Shown: positions 1 to 8,216 of the stretch, piece by piece
How the letters are laid out: the number at the start of each line of letters is the position of its first letter
Position numbering within the stretch: position 1 is the stretch's first letter
Assembly (NCBI RefSeq): GCF_023277745.1
Contig: NZ_CP086322.1
Location: 6,882,001-6,946,000 of the forward strand
DNA: 64,000 nucleotides
Direction: 5' to 3'
Origin: Streptomyces halobius
GTDB lineage: Bacteria; Actinomycetota; Actinomycetes; Streptomycetales; Streptomycetaceae
The notes under the pieces: generated by a model
The model's input: the letters and a program-made list of their open reading frames with translations, nothing else
What the model was told of the DNA's origin: nothing
The model's database searches: none
Translations under genes and position numbers: made by a program

Positions 1-33
1 CACCAACCGTCGGACCGTCGGGAGGCGGCAGCC

Positions 34-1491
34 ATGAGCGACCTCGACCTCGTCGAGCACGAGAAGCTCTACATAGGCGGTGAGTTGGTCGACCCGGCCG
101 GCAGCGACACGATCGAGGTCGTCTCACCTCACACCGAGCAGGTCATCGGCCGTGTCCCGCACGCCTCGCGGGCCGACGTCGACCGTGCGGTGGCCGCCGC
201 CCGTACGTCCTTCGACTCCGGGGTCTGGGCGAACGCCCCGTTGGCGGACCGGATCACGGTGGTGACCCGTATCAAGGACGCCTTCGCGGCACGCGGCGAG
301 GAGATCGCCAAGGTGATCAGCTCCGAGAACGGCACCCCGTACACGGCCGGCGTGATGGTGCAGTCGCTGGCCGCGACGCTGGTGTGGGACGCCGCGCTCA
401 CCGTCGCCCGCGATGCCGCCTTTGAAGAGCGGCGGACCGGAATCCTGGGGCCGCTGATGGTCCGGCGCGAACCGGTCGGAGTGGTCGCGGCCGTCGTGCC
501 GTGGAACGTCCCGCAGTTCACCGCCGCCGCCAAACTCGCGCCGGCGCTGCTGGCCGGCTGTTCGGTGGTGCTGAAGGTATCGCCGGAGACCCCGCTGGAC
601 GCGTATCTGCTCGCCGAGATCGCGACCGGGGCCGGGCTGCCGGAAGGGGTGCTGTCGATCCTGCCCGCGGACCGGGAGGTGAGTGAGTACCTGGTCGGCC
701 ACCCGGGCGTGGACAAGGTGTCGTTCACCGGCTCGGTGGCGGCGGGCAAACGCGTCATGGAGGTCGCGGCCCGCCATCTCAGCCGCGTCACCCTCGAACT
801 CGGCGGCAAGTCCGCGGCGGTGATCCTGCCGGACGCGGACCTGGACGCGGCGGTGGCCGGCATCGTCCCGTTCGCCTGGATGATCAACGGCCAGGCATGT
901 GTGGCCCAGACGCGGATCCTCGCGCCGCGCGCCCGTTACGACGAGATCGCCGAACGGTTCGCCGCGGCCGCTGACACGCTCACCATGGGCGACCCGCTGG
1001 ATCCGGCCACCGAGCTGGGCCCGCTCGTCGCCCGACGTCAGCAGCAGCGGGCGCTCGACTACATCGCGCTGGGTCGGCGGGAAGGCGCCAAGGTGCTGGC
1101 CGGCGGCGGCAGGCCGAAGGGGCAGCCGACGGGCTGGTACGTCGAGCCGACCCTCTTCGGCGAGGTCGCCAACTCCATGCGGATCGCCCGCGAGGAGATC
1201 TTCGGCCCGGTCATCTGTCTGCTGCCGTACGACGACGAGGCGGAGGCGGTACGGATCGCCAACGACTCCGAGTACGGGCTCTCCGGTTCGGTGTGGACGG
1301 CCGACGTCGATCACGGCGTCGACATCGCACGGCGGGTGCGTACCGGTACGTACTCGGTGAACACCTTCAGCATCGACATGCTCGGCCCGTTCGGCGGCTA
1401 CAAGAACTCCGGGATCGGGCGGGAGTTCGGGCCCGAGGGCTTCGCCGAGTATCTGGAGCACAAGACGATCCATCTGCCGGCGGGTGCCTGA
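34..1491 (+). CDS. aldehyde dehydrogenase (NAD(P)+-dependent, steroid-locus type)
   Basis: 485 aa, full length for the ALDH superfamily. It oxidises an aldehyde to the carboxylic acid using NAD(P)+ in the cytosol. The catalytic glutamate is in LELGGKS (Glu255) and the nucleophile in GQACVAQ (Cys289), 34 residues apart as expected; the family signatures VVPWNVP and EEIFGPV are present. The ATG follows a GGGAGG ribosome site. Its TGA overlaps the ATG of the ferredoxin gene, so the two are translationally coupled. Position beside kstR and a glycosyltransferase/methyltransferase pair recalls mycobacterial Rv0223c-Rv0225 (from memory), where the ALDH belongs to the KstR regulon. A steroid-derived substrate is therefore an inference; the enzyme class is certain. 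Confidence 0.95.
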   Translation: MSDLDLVEHEKLYIGGELVDPAGSDTIEVVSPHTEQVIGRVPHASRADVDRAVAAARTSFDSGVWANAPLADRITVVTRIKDAFAARGEEIAKVISSENGTPYTAGVMVQSLAATLVWDAALTVARDAAFEERRTGILGPLMVRREPVGVVAAVVPWNVPQFTAAAKLAPALLAGCSVVLKVSPETPLDAYLLAEIATGAGLPEGVLSILPADREVSEYLVGHPGVDKVSFTGSVAAGKRVMEVAARHLSRVTLELGGKSAAVILPDADLDAAVAGIVPFAWMINGQACVAQTRILAPRARYDEIAERFAAAADTLTMGDPLDPATELGPLVARRQQQRALDYIALGRREGAKVLAGGGRPKGQPTGWYVEPTLFGEVANSMRIAREEIFGPVICLLPYDDEAEAVRIANDSEYGLSGSVWTADVDHGVDIARRVRTGTYSVNTFSIDMLGPFGGYKNSGIGREFGPEGFAEYLEHKTIHLPAGA

Positions 1492-1724
1492 TGGGGGACC
1501 GCTGGCGGGTGGCGGTGGACCGGAGCGTGTGCGTCGGGTCGGGGATGTGCGTCGGCGCGGCGCCGGACGGCTTCCGGCTCGACTCGGCACGGCGGTCGCA
1601 CCCCGTGGAGCCGGAGGCGGACGCGGCGGAGAGCACGCTGGCGGCGGCGGAGGGGTGTCCCGTGGAGGCGATCAGTATCACCGCCGTCGGCAGCGGTGAG
1701 GTGGTGTTCCCACCGGAGGAGTGA
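1491..1724 (+). CDS. 3Fe-4S ferredoxin
   Basis: 77 aa, typical of the small ferredoxins that feed electrons to actinobacterial cytochromes P450. The cluster ligands are visible as Cys14, Cys20 and Cys56 (C-V-G-S-G-M-C near the N terminus and E-G-C-P-V-E-A near the C terminus). The usual second cysteine of a 4Fe-4S motif is replaced, which marks a 3Fe-4S cluster. The start ATG overlaps the ALDH stop codon. No P450 lies downstream, so its partner is probably encoded just outside the left edge or elsewhere; in steroid loci such ferredoxins serve side-chain hydroxylases (inference). Confidence 0.92.
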   Translation: MGDRWRVAVDRSVCVGSGMCVGAAPDGFRLDSARRSHPVEPEADAAESTLAAAEGCPVEAISITAVGSGEVVFPPEE

Positions 1725-1887
1725 GGGGCGGGGGCTGCGGTCCTCTCAGGGTTTTCCCCTAAGGGTTCGGTCGGCCCCCGGTTGACCAACTACCCGAGCT
1801 GGCGGGAGGGTTAACGTGCCCTGGCTCCCGGATTCCCTGCTCCGGGCCCCGCATCCGCCCCAGGCGCTCAGTCCCCCGACCCGGTGC

Positions 1888-2520
1888 TCAGTTCCCCGAC
1901 CCCGGTGCCGTCACCTCGATCAACCGGCACACCGTCTCGATGTCGATCTTCACCTGGGCGATCGAGGCCCGCCCCGACAGCCAGGTGATCAGTGCCGAGT
2001 GCCAGGTGTGCTCGATGACCCGGACCGCGGACAGCTGCTCCGGGGTCGGGGGCCCGTCCAGCCCCATCGCGTCCAGGATGATCGCGGTCGTCAGCCGGGA
2101 GACGGTGTCCACCTCCGGGCTGACCGACCGGTCGGCGAAGGTCAGCGCGCGCACCATCGCGTCCGCCAGATGCGGCTCGCGCTGCAGCGCGCGGAACGCC
2201 CGCATCAGGGTCTGGGCGACGCGTGCGCCCGGGGCCTCCTCCGTCGGCGGCCGCTTCCGCAGCGTCTCGTGCATGTGCTGCAGCTGGTCCTGCATGGTCG
2301 CGACCAGCAGGTGCACCTTGGAGGGGAAGTAGCGGTAGAGGGTGCCGAGCGCGACGCCCGAGGACTCGGCGACCTCTCGCATCTGTACGGCGTCGAAGCC
2401 GCCACGGCTGGCCAGTTTGGCGCTGGTGTGCAGGATGCGGCGACGCCGGGCCTCCTGACGCTCGGTCAGGGGAGGACTCGCGGGAAGCGTCGGCCTGGCC
2501 GCCTTGGATTCCGTGGTCAT
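1888..2520 (-). CDS. kstR: TetR-family repressor, KstR type
   Basis: 210 aa from the ATG at 2520, preceded by GGAATGGG. The N-terminal helix-turn-helix reads RGGFDAVQMREVAESSGVA followed by LGTLYRYFPSKVHL, which I recognise as very close to KstR, the repressor of cholesterol-degradation genes in Mycobacterium and Rhodococcus. A farther upstream ATG would add 20 residues and is less likely. KstR binds TNNAACNNGTTNNA and is released by steroid CoA thioesters. Three exact matches occur in this window, one 193 bp upstream of this start in the shared divergent region. Local regulation of the surrounding steroid-type genes is therefore strongly suggested. Confidence 0.88.
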   Translation of the reverse strand: MTTESKAARPTLPASPPLTERQEARRRRILHTSAKLASRGGFDAVQMREVAESSGVALGTLYRYFPSKVHLLVATMQDQLQHMHETLRKRPPTEEAPGARVAQTLMRAFRALQREPHLADAMVRALTFADRSVSPEVDTVSRLTTAIILDAMGLDGPPTPEQLSAVRVIEHTWHSALITWLSGRASIAQVKIDIETVCRLIEVTAPGSGN

Positions 2521-2712
2521 GTGTCCCATTCCGTGGCATTCGGTCCGCGATGGGGTGAGTGCCGGTCGTGTGATCGGCACAGCATGGCAGGGGGTCGGGT
2601 CGTGGCGCGAATCACCTGGTGCGCCTCTGTTCGCCTCGTTCTCGGCCGGTAGATTCGGAGCTTCCGAACTGGTCGGTAGCCGACCGCCGGGCGATCACCG
2701 ACCGATCGGTTC

Positions 2713-2726
2713 TGAAACTTGTTCTA
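2713..2726. promoter_or_regulatory. KstR operator (copy 1)
   Basis: TGAAACTTGTTCTA fits the 14-bp KstR consensus TNNAACNNGTTNNA at every fixed position. It lies between kstR and the glycosyltransferase gene, 54 bp before the latter's GTG, so it probably represses the glycosyltransferase operon and possibly kstR itself. Confidence 0.82.
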
Positions 2727-2780
2727 GATTACCGCCAGCGGTTACGCTCCGGCGAAAGTCCAGTGAGAAGGGGGCCGAGC

Positions 2781-4295
2781 GTGACCGCAGAGGCCGTCCA
2801 GGCAGCCGCGCCTCGCCCCGCAGAGGCCCCTTCGGGCGCCGCCCCGGCACACGGCGGCCGGCCGGTGCGCGCCGAGGCCACCGCCGCGAGGGACCACGGG
2901 CGTCCGGTGCGCGCCGAAGCCACCACCTCGCAGAACCACGGGCGTCCGGTGCGCGCCGAAGCCACCACCTCGCAGGACCACGGGCGCCCCCTGCGCATCG
3001 CGATGCTCACGTATAAGGGGAACCCGTTCTGCGGCGGTCAGGGCGTCTACGTACGCCATCTCTCCCGCGAACTGGCCCGCCTCGGCCACACCGTCGAGGT
3101 GATCGGCGCCCAGCCCTACCCCGTCCTCGACGACGGGGTGACGCTGACCGAGCTGCCCAGCCTCGACCTCTATCGCCAGCCCGACCCGTTCCGCACGCCC
3201 AAGCGCGGCGAGTACCGCGACTGGATCGACCTCCTCGAAGTCGGCACGATGTGGACCGGAGGCTTCCCCGAGCCGCTGACCTTCTCCCTGCGGGCCCGGC
3301 GTCATCTGGCCGCCCGCCGGGGCGAGTTCGATGTCGTGCACGACAACCAGACCCTCGGCTACGGCCTGCTCGGCGGCCCCGGCGCGCTCGGCGCCCCGCT
3401 GGTCACCACCATCCACCACCCCATCACCGTCGACCGGCGGCTCGACCTGGACGCCGCCGACGGCTGGAGGAGCCGTGCCTCCGTCCGCCGCTGGTACGGC
3501 TTCACCCGGATGCAGAAGCGCGTCGCCCGCCGGCTGCCGTCCGTCCTCACCGTCTCCGGCTCCTCCCGCCAGGAGATCGTCGACGACCTCGGCGTAGGCG
3601 AGAGCCGCATCCATGTCGTGCCCATCGGCGCCGACACCGACCTCTTCTCGCCCGACCCGTCCGTCGCCGAGGTGCCCGGCCGGATCGTCACCACCTCCAG
3701 CGCCGATGTGCCCCTCAAGGGCCTGATCCACCTCGTCGAGGCGCTCGCCAAGGTCCGCACCGAAAACCCGGACGCGCATCTGGTGGTCGTCGGCAAGCGC
3801 GCCGACGACGGGCCGGTCGCCGCCGCCATCGAGCGGCTCGGGCTCTCCGGCGCCATCGAATTCGTCAAGGGCATCAGTGACGCCGAACTCGTCGACCTGG
3901 TGCGCGGCGCCGAGATCGCCTGCGTCCCCTCCCTCTACGAGGGCTTCTCGCTTCCCGCCGCCGAGGCGATGGCCACCGGCACTCCGCTCCTCGCCACCAC
4001 CGGCGGCGCCATCCCCGAAGTCGCGGGCCCTGATGGCGAGACCTGTCTCGCGGTGTCCCCGGGTGACGCGGGCGCGCTCGCGGCCGGACTGCTGCGCCTC
4101 CTGGGCGACGCCACGCTGCGCCGCCGTCTCGGCGAGGCCGGCCGGGAACGGGTGCTCGCCCGCTTCACCTGGCGGCAGGCCGCCATCGGCACCGCCGAGC
4201 GCTACCGCGAGGCCATCGCCCGCCAGCCGGACCCGGCCGCCGTCGCGCGCACCCGGGGCAGAGCGCCCGCGCCGAGCACCGCCGAACCCGTCTAG
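2781..4295 (+). CDS. glycosyltransferase family 4 protein
   Basis: 504 aa from the GTG at 2781, which has the ribosome site GAGAAGGGGG; upstream in-frame starts lack one. A GT-B fold enzyme that transfers a sugar from a nucleotide-sugar donor. Visible are the N-terminal acceptor domain (RIAMLTYKGNPFCGGQGVYV) and the donor-site EX7E motif with Glu387 and Glu395 in YEGFSLPAAEA. Residues about 25-66 are an unusual insert of a 14-residue unit, HGRPVRAEATTSQ(N/D), repeated three times and started a fourth. It heads an operon with a methyltransferase and a toroid protein, behind a KstR-type operator. The acceptor is unknown; a methylated polysaccharide or glycolipid is plausible, and a steroid glycoside is speculation. 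Confidence 0.92.
   Translation: MTAEAVQAAAPRPAEAPSGAAPAHGGRPVRAEATAARDHGRPVRAEATTSQNHGRPVRAEATTSQDHGRPLRIAMLTYKGNPFCGGQGVYVRHLSRELARLGHTVEVIGAQPYPVLDDGVTLTELPSLDLYRQPDPFRTPKRGEYRDWIDLLEVGTMWTGGFPEPLTFSLRARRHLAARRGEFDVVHDNQTLGYGLLGGPGALGAPLVTTIHHPITVDRRLDLDAADGWRSRASVRRWYGFTRMQKRVARRLPSVLTVSGSSRQEIVDDLGVGESRIHVVPIGADTDLFSPDPSVAEVPGRIVTTSSADVPLKGLIHLVEALAKVRTENPDAHLVVVGKRADDGPVAAAIERLGLSGAIEFVKGISDAELVDLVRGAEIACVPSLYEGFSLPAAEAMATGTPLLATTGGAIPEVAGPDGETCLAVSPGDAGALAAGLLRLLGDATLRRRLGEAGRERVLARFTWRQAAIGTAERYREAIARQPDPAAVARTRGRAPAPSTAEPV
2853..2992 (+). repeat. 42-bp in-frame tandem repeat in the glycosyltransferase gene
   Basis: Units begin at 2853, 2895, 2937 and 2979 (the last partial). The second and third differ at very few bases, pointing to recent duplication. 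Each unit adds 14 residues and keeps the frame. Confidence 0.9.
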
Positions 4296-4347
4296 TGCGC
4301 GGCCCGGCCCCGACCGAGGCCCCGGCACCGACTGCGGCCCAAGTCCC

Positions 4348-4383
4348 CATCACACACGCCACATACATCACACACGCCACATA
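4348..4383. repeat. 18-bp perfect tandem duplication
   Basis: CATCACACACGCCACATA occurs twice head to tail in the 181-bp spacer between the glycosyltransferase and methyltransferase genes. A third degenerate copy follows. Confidence 0.9.
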
Positions 4384-4476
4384 CATCGCATACGCCGCCG
4401 TCCACCCCTTAAGTCCTTCCCGCCGTCCTTCTCCCAGCCACCACCGCCCTGAACCGCCGGACGAAAGCAGAACGCC

Positions 4477-5415
4477 GTGCTGACCGTCGACTTTTCCCGT
4501 TTCCCGCTCGCCCCGGGCGATCGCGTACTCGACCTGGGCTGTGGCGCGGGCCGGCACGCCTTCGAGTGCTACCGGCGCGGCGCGCAGGTCGTCGCCCTCG
4601 ACCAGAACGGCGACGAGATCCGCGAGGTCGCCAAGTGGTTCGCCGCGATGGAGGAGGCCGGCGAGGCCCCCGCCGGGGCGTCCGCCACCGCCATGGAGGG
4701 CGATGCGCTGGCCCTGCCGTTCCCCGATGAGAGCTTCGACGTCGTGATCATCTCCGAGGTCATGGAGCACATTCCGGACGACAAGGGCGTCCTGGCTGAA
4801 ATGGTAAGGGTGTTGCGGCCCGGCGGCCGGATCGCCGTCACCGTCCCGCGCTACGGCCCGGAGAAGGTCTGCTGGGCGCTGAGTGACGCCTACCACGAGG
4901 TCGAGGGCGGCCATATCCGCATCTACCGCGCCGACGAGCTGCTCGCCAGGATGCGTGAGGCAGGACTGGAGCCGTACGGCACCCACCACGCGCACGCGCT
5001 GCACAGCCCCTACTGGTGGCTGAAATGTGCCTTCGGGGTGGACAACGAGAAGGCCCTGCCGGTGAAGGCGTACCACAAGCTGCTGGTCTGGGACATCATG
5101 AAGAAGCCGGTGGCCACCCGGCTCGCCGAGCAGGCGCTCAACCCCGTCATCGGCAAGAGCTTCGTCGCCTACGCCACCAAGCCGCACCTCCCGGAGACGG
5201 CGGCCACCACGGAAGCCACGACGCCGGCCACGGAAGCCACGGCGGCAACCACCGCCAAGACCACCACGGCCACCCAGGGCACGAAGTCCGCCAAGAACAC
5301 CACGGCCACCAAGGGCACGAAGGCCACGAAGTCCACCAAGGGCGCCAAGGCCGCGAAGTCCACCTCCCGGGCCACCGAGAACGCCAACACCCCCGCCTCG
5401 GGGGCCGCCAAGTGA
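4477..5415 (+). CDS. class I SAM-dependent methyltransferase with Lys/Thr/Ala-rich tail
   Basis: 312 aa. The SAM-binding motif I VLDLGCGAGRH is at about residues 18-28, the acidic loop ALDQNGD follows, and motif II/III EVMEHIPDD and LRPGGRIAVTVPRY are present, so this is a Methyltransf_11-type enzyme. From about residue 240 the protein becomes a low-complexity tail of Thr, Lys and Ala (AKSTKGAKAAKS-like), similar in composition to histone H1 tails. Such a tail is not part of the catalytic fold and may bind nucleic acid or polyanions. Its TGA overlaps the GTG of the next gene (GTGA), so translation is coupled. The substrate is unknown. Confidence 0.9.
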   Translation: MLTVDFSRFPLAPGDRVLDLGCGAGRHAFECYRRGAQVVALDQNGDEIREVAKWFAAMEEAGEAPAGASATAMEGDALALPFPDESFDVVIISEVMEHIPDDKGVLAEMVRVLRPGGRIAVTVPRYGPEKVCWALSDAYHEVEGGHIRIYRADELLARMREAGLEPYGTHHAHALHSPYWWLKCAFGVDNEKALPVKAYHKLLVWDIMKKPVATRLAEQALNPVIGKSFVAYATKPHLPETAATTEATTPATEATAATTAKTTTATQGTKSAKNTTATKGTKATKSTKGAKAAKSTSRATENANTPASGAAK

Positions 5416-6482
5416 CGACTCCCGGGCGTACCGAACGGCTGGTCCTGCCAGGGGTGCTCACCGCCGAAGACGCGGTCCGCACCGTCGCCGGCATCGTGGC
5501 GACCCAGCGCGAGGACGGCGCGATCCCGTGGTTCCGCGGCCACCACCTCGACCCGTGGGACCACACCGAGGCCGCCATGGCCCTGGACGCGGCCGGCGAA
5601 CACGAGCGCGCCGAGGCCGCGTACGACTGGCTGGTGCGGCATCAGAACCCGGACGGGTCCTGGTATGCGGCCTACGCGGACGGGGACGGCCAGGCCCCCA
5701 CCGACCGGGGCCGCGAAACCAACTTCTGCGCCTACATCGCCGTCGGCGTCTGGCACCACTACCTCTCCACGAGCGACGAAACCTTCCTCGACCGCATGTG
5801 GCCCGCCGTGTACGCGGCGATCGAATACGTCCTGGAGCTCCAGCAGCCCGGCGGTGAGATCGGCTGGAAACGCGAGGACGACGGCACCCCTGTCAACGAC
5901 GCGCTGCTGACCGGCTCGTCATCCGTCTACCAGGCGCTGCGCTGCGCCCTCGCGCTCGCCGAACAGCGCGAGGAGCCGCAACCCGACTGGGAACTGGCCC
6001 TCGGCCGCCTCGGCCACGCCCTACGCCGGCACCCCGAACGGTTCCTGGACAAGTCCCGATATTCCATGGACTGGTACTACCCGGTCCTGGGCGGCGCGCT
6101 ACGGGGACCGGAGGCCACCGCCCGCATCGACGCCGACTGGGAGCGCTTCGTCGTACCCGGCCTCGGCGTGCGCTGTGTGGTGCCCAACCCGTGGGTGACC
6201 GGCGGGGAGAGCGCTGAACTGGCCCTCGCGCTCTGGGCGATGGGGGAGTCCGAACGCGCCGTGCAGATCCTCAAGTGGATCCAGCATCTCCGCGCCGAGG
6301 ACGGCATGTACTGGACCGGCTATGTCTTCGACGACGAGGCGATCTGGCCACGCGAACTGACGTCCTGGACGGCCGGCTCACTGCTCCTCGCCGTGGCCGC
6401 GCTGGGCGGCGACGAGGCCACCACCTCGGTCTTCGGCGGTGAGGGGCTACCAACGGGCCTGGACCCGGACTGCTGCAGGTAA
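5412..6482 (+). CDS. alpha/alpha-toroid protein (annotated elsewhere as prenyltransferase-like)
   Basis: 356 aa starting with the GTG that overlaps the methyltransferase stop. The sequence is built from repeated helical hairpins of the six-hairpin/terpenoid-cyclase toroid type: DGAIPWFRGHHLDPWDHTEAAMAL, NPDGSWYA, GGEIGWKR, EDGMYWTGYVFDDEA. These resemble squalene-cyclase/prenyltransferase QW-like and glycoside-hydrolase toroids. No catalytic DXDD motif of class II cyclases is seen, so a cyclase role is not supported. In an operon with a GT4 enzyme and a methyltransferase, a glycoside-processing or polysaccharide role is as likely as prenyl chemistry. Confidence 0.85.
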   Translation: MTTPGRTERLVLPGVLTAEDAVRTVAGIVATQREDGAIPWFRGHHLDPWDHTEAAMALDAAGEHERAEAAYDWLVRHQNPDGSWYAAYADGDGQAPTDRGRETNFCAYIAVGVWHHYLSTSDETFLDRMWPAVYAAIEYVLELQQPGGEIGWKREDDGTPVNDALLTGSSSVYQALRCALALAEQREEPQPDWELALGRLGHALRRHPERFLDKSRYSMDWYYPVLGGALRGPEATARIDADWERFVVPGLGVRCVVPNPWVTGGESAELALALWAMGESERAVQILKWIQHLRAEDGMYWTGYVFDDEAIWPRELTSWTAGSLLLAVAALGGDEATTSVFGGEGLPTGLDPDCCR

Positions 6483-6579
6483 GGGGACGGCCGGTGGGCA
6501 AAGGGATGTCCTGTTACGGGTAGGTACGGCAGCGCCGCCCCGACAATGCGCCGCCGGCCCGTAATAGAGAAGGCTGAAC

Positions 6580-6611
6580 CATGGGGCCGCGCGTTATCGT
6601 GCGGCCCCATG
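6580..6611 (+). promoter_or_regulatory. hairpin containing the start codon of the next gene
   Basis: CATGGGGCCGC (6580-6590) pairs perfectly with GCGGCCCCATG (6601-6611) across a 10-nt loop. The right arm ends with the ATG of the gene at 6609, and no good ribosome site sits immediately before it. The stem could limit initiation. Confidence 0.6.
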
Positions 6612-7022
6612 ACACTTCAGGGCTCGCTTACCCATGAGCGCTACTGCTCCGAACTTCTCGCCGAGGTCCCGCACGAGGTCGCCGCCGACTGTCTGGAGGA
6701 ATGGCTCCAGTTGTGTGCCCTGCCCATGGTCGCGGAGCGGTGGGCGGCCGGCGGAAAGAAGCTCTTCGGGCCCGGCCGCAGCATCGGGCTGCACGCCACC
6801 GACAGCCCGCCCGGACTGCACGCCGAGTGGTTCCTCGACCTGACGGGCGAGCGGCTCACCCACCGCCGCACCCACGAGAAGGCGGCGGTCACGCTGCGCG
6901 GCCGGCTCACCGACGTCCTGCGCGTCTTCTACCGGAGGCTGCCCGCCGACAGTGACCGGGTCGAGGTCCTGGGCGACCGCGCGCTCCTCGACCGGTGGCT
7001 GGAGGCGGCATCCTTCGCATGA
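6609..7022 (+). CDS. maleylpyruvate isomerase C-terminal-domain protein
   Basis: 137 aa. The pattern HAEWFLDLTGERLTHRR then AAVTLRGRLTDVLRVFYRRLP and GDRALLDRWLEAASF matches the C-terminal (SCP2-like) domain of mycothiol-dependent maleylpyruvate isomerase family proteins. The N-terminal DinB-like metal domain is absent, so this is a stand-alone half-length protein. A longer upstream start exists, but the ATG at 6609 begins the conserved part. The stop codon lies in the first unit of a 17-bp tandem repeat. Function cannot be assigned beyond possible thiol- or lipid-related binding. Confidence 0.75.
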   Translation: MTLQGSLTHERYCSELLAEVPHEVAADCLEEWLQLCALPMVAERWAAGGKKLFGPGRSIGLHATDSPPGLHAEWFLDLTGERLTHRRTHEKAAVTLRGRLTDVLRVFYRRLPADSDRVEVLGDRALLDRWLEAASFA

Positions 7023-7082
7023 TCCATGCCCTCGCATGATCCATGCCCTCGCATGACCCGTGTTTTCGCATGAAACCGCGTC
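7015..7082. repeat. 17-bp tandem repeat, four copies, at a gene 3' end
   Basis: Units starting TCGCATGA begin at 7015, 7032, 7049 and 7066; the first two are identical (TCGCATGATCCATGCCC). The stop codon of the preceding gene is inside unit 1. Confidence 0.92.
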
Positions 7083-7108
7083 TTCGCCAGAGCCGCGTCG
7101 GTCCCGCG

Positions 7109-8119
7109 TCAGGAGTTCAGCTCCGCCAGCACCCGCAACGTGTCCCGGTCCGGGGCGGTGACCAGCAGATCGGTCACCGGTCCGGCACGCCACAACTCCA
7201 GCCGTTCCGCGATCCGTTCGCGCGGGCCGACGAGCGAGATCTCATCGGCGAAGGCGTCCGGGACGGCGTGTACGGCCTCGTCCCTGCGGCCCTGGAGGAA
7301 GAGGTCCTGGACGCGTCTCGCCTCCTCCTCGAAGCCCATGCGGGCCATCAGGTCGGCGTGGAAATTCCTGGCCGCGTGCCCCATGCCGCCGATGTAGAAG
7401 CCCAGCATCGCCTTCACCGGCAGCAGGCCCTCGGTGACGTCGTCACAGACCACGGCGCGTGCCATCGGAGCGATACGGAAACCCTCCGAAGCGTCTGCCA
7501 GCGATGCCCGGTAGACATCGGTACGCATCGGTGACCAGTACAGCGGCAGCCAGCCGTCCGCGATCCGGGTCGTCTGGGCGATGTTCTTGGGGCCTTCCGC
7601 GCCCAGCAGGATGGGCAGTTCTGCGCGCAGCGGGTGGGTGATGGGCTTGAGGGGCTTGCCGAGGCCGGTGCCGTCCGTGCCGCGGTAGGGGTGCGGGTGG
7701 AAGAGGCCGTCCACTTCCACCGGCCCTTCCCTGCGCAGCACTTGGCGGATGACGTCGACGTACTCGCGGGTCGCGGTCAGCGGGCTCTGGGGGAACGGCC
7801 GCCCGTACCATCCCTCGACGACCTGCGGACCGGACAGCCCGAGGCCGAGCATCATCCGTCCGCCGGAGAGATGGTCGAGGGTGAGCGCGTGCATCGCGGT
7901 GGCGGTGGGGGTGCGGGCGGCCATCTGCGCGATGCCGGTGCCCAGGGCGATCCGGGAGGTGTGGGCGGCGATCCAGGTGAGCGCGGTGAAGGCGTCCGAG
8001 CCCCAGGCTTCCGCGGTCCATACCGAGTCGTAGCCCAGGCGCTCGGCCTCTTGGGCGAGTTCGAGGTGCCGGGGGTCGGGGTCGCGGCCCCAGTAGCCCA
8101 GTGCCAGACCGAGTCGCAT
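7109..8119 (-). CDS. LLM-class F420-dependent oxidoreductase, Rv3520c-like
   Basis: 336 aa from the ATG at 8119. Luciferase-like TIM barrel that uses reduced coenzyme F420 in the cytosol. Sequence blocks LGLALGYWGRDP, VWTAEAWGSDAFT, LSGPQVVEGWYGRPFP, KPLKPITHPLRAELPILLGAEGPKN and YIGGMGHAARNFHADL closely match, from memory, the mycobacterial protein Rv3520c, a member of the cholesterol (KstR) regulon. An upstream in-frame GTG would add 31 unrelated residues. No KstR site precedes it, but an inverted repeat CTGAC-N5-GTCAG is 36 bp upstream. The substrate is not known. Confidence 0.9.
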   Translation of the reverse strand: MRLGLALGYWGRDPDPRHLELAQEAERLGYDSVWTAEAWGSDAFTALTWIAAHTSRIALGTGIAQMAARTPTATAMHALTLDHLSGGRMMLGLGLSGPQVVEGWYGRPFPQSPLTATREYVDVIRQVLRREGPVEVDGLFHPHPYRGTDGTGLGKPLKPITHPLRAELPILLGAEGPKNIAQTTRIADGWLPLYWSPMRTDVYRASLADASEGFRIAPMARAVVCDDVTEGLLPVKAMLGFYIGGMGHAARNFHADLMARMGFEEEARRVQDLFLQGRRDEAVHAVPDAFADEISLVGPRERIAERLELWRAGPVTDLLVTAPDRDTLRVLAELNS

Positions 8120-8155
8120 ACGGCTCGCCTCTCCACGGGAGCACACTTGAGTCTC

Positions 8156-8170
8156 CTGACGCGCCGTCAG
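8156..8170. promoter_or_regulatory. inverted repeat CTGAC-N5-GTCAG (copy 1)
   Basis: CTGACGCGCCGTCAG, 36 bp before the F420-dependent oxidoreductase start. A second element of identical arms and spacing precedes the MaoC hydratase at 15746, suggesting a shared regulator other than KstR. Confidence 0.55.
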
Positions 8171-8216
8171 TCTGCTGTGTGTGGGCGCACTGTACGACCC
8201 GCCCGCGGGCAACGCA

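Noticed and set aside
124..1590. 488-aa open frame antisense to the aldehyde dehydrogenase
   Set aside because: Arg/Pro/Gly-rich shadow without any family motif; the opposite strand encodes a clear ALDH with catalytic residues. The same reasoning removes the long minus-strand frames at 2742-4328, 12718-13857 and 43591-45777.
5412..6482. Class II terpene cyclase or squalene-hopene cyclase
   Set aside because: The toroid pattern fits, but the DXDD catalytic motif is missing and the length is about half of such cyclases.
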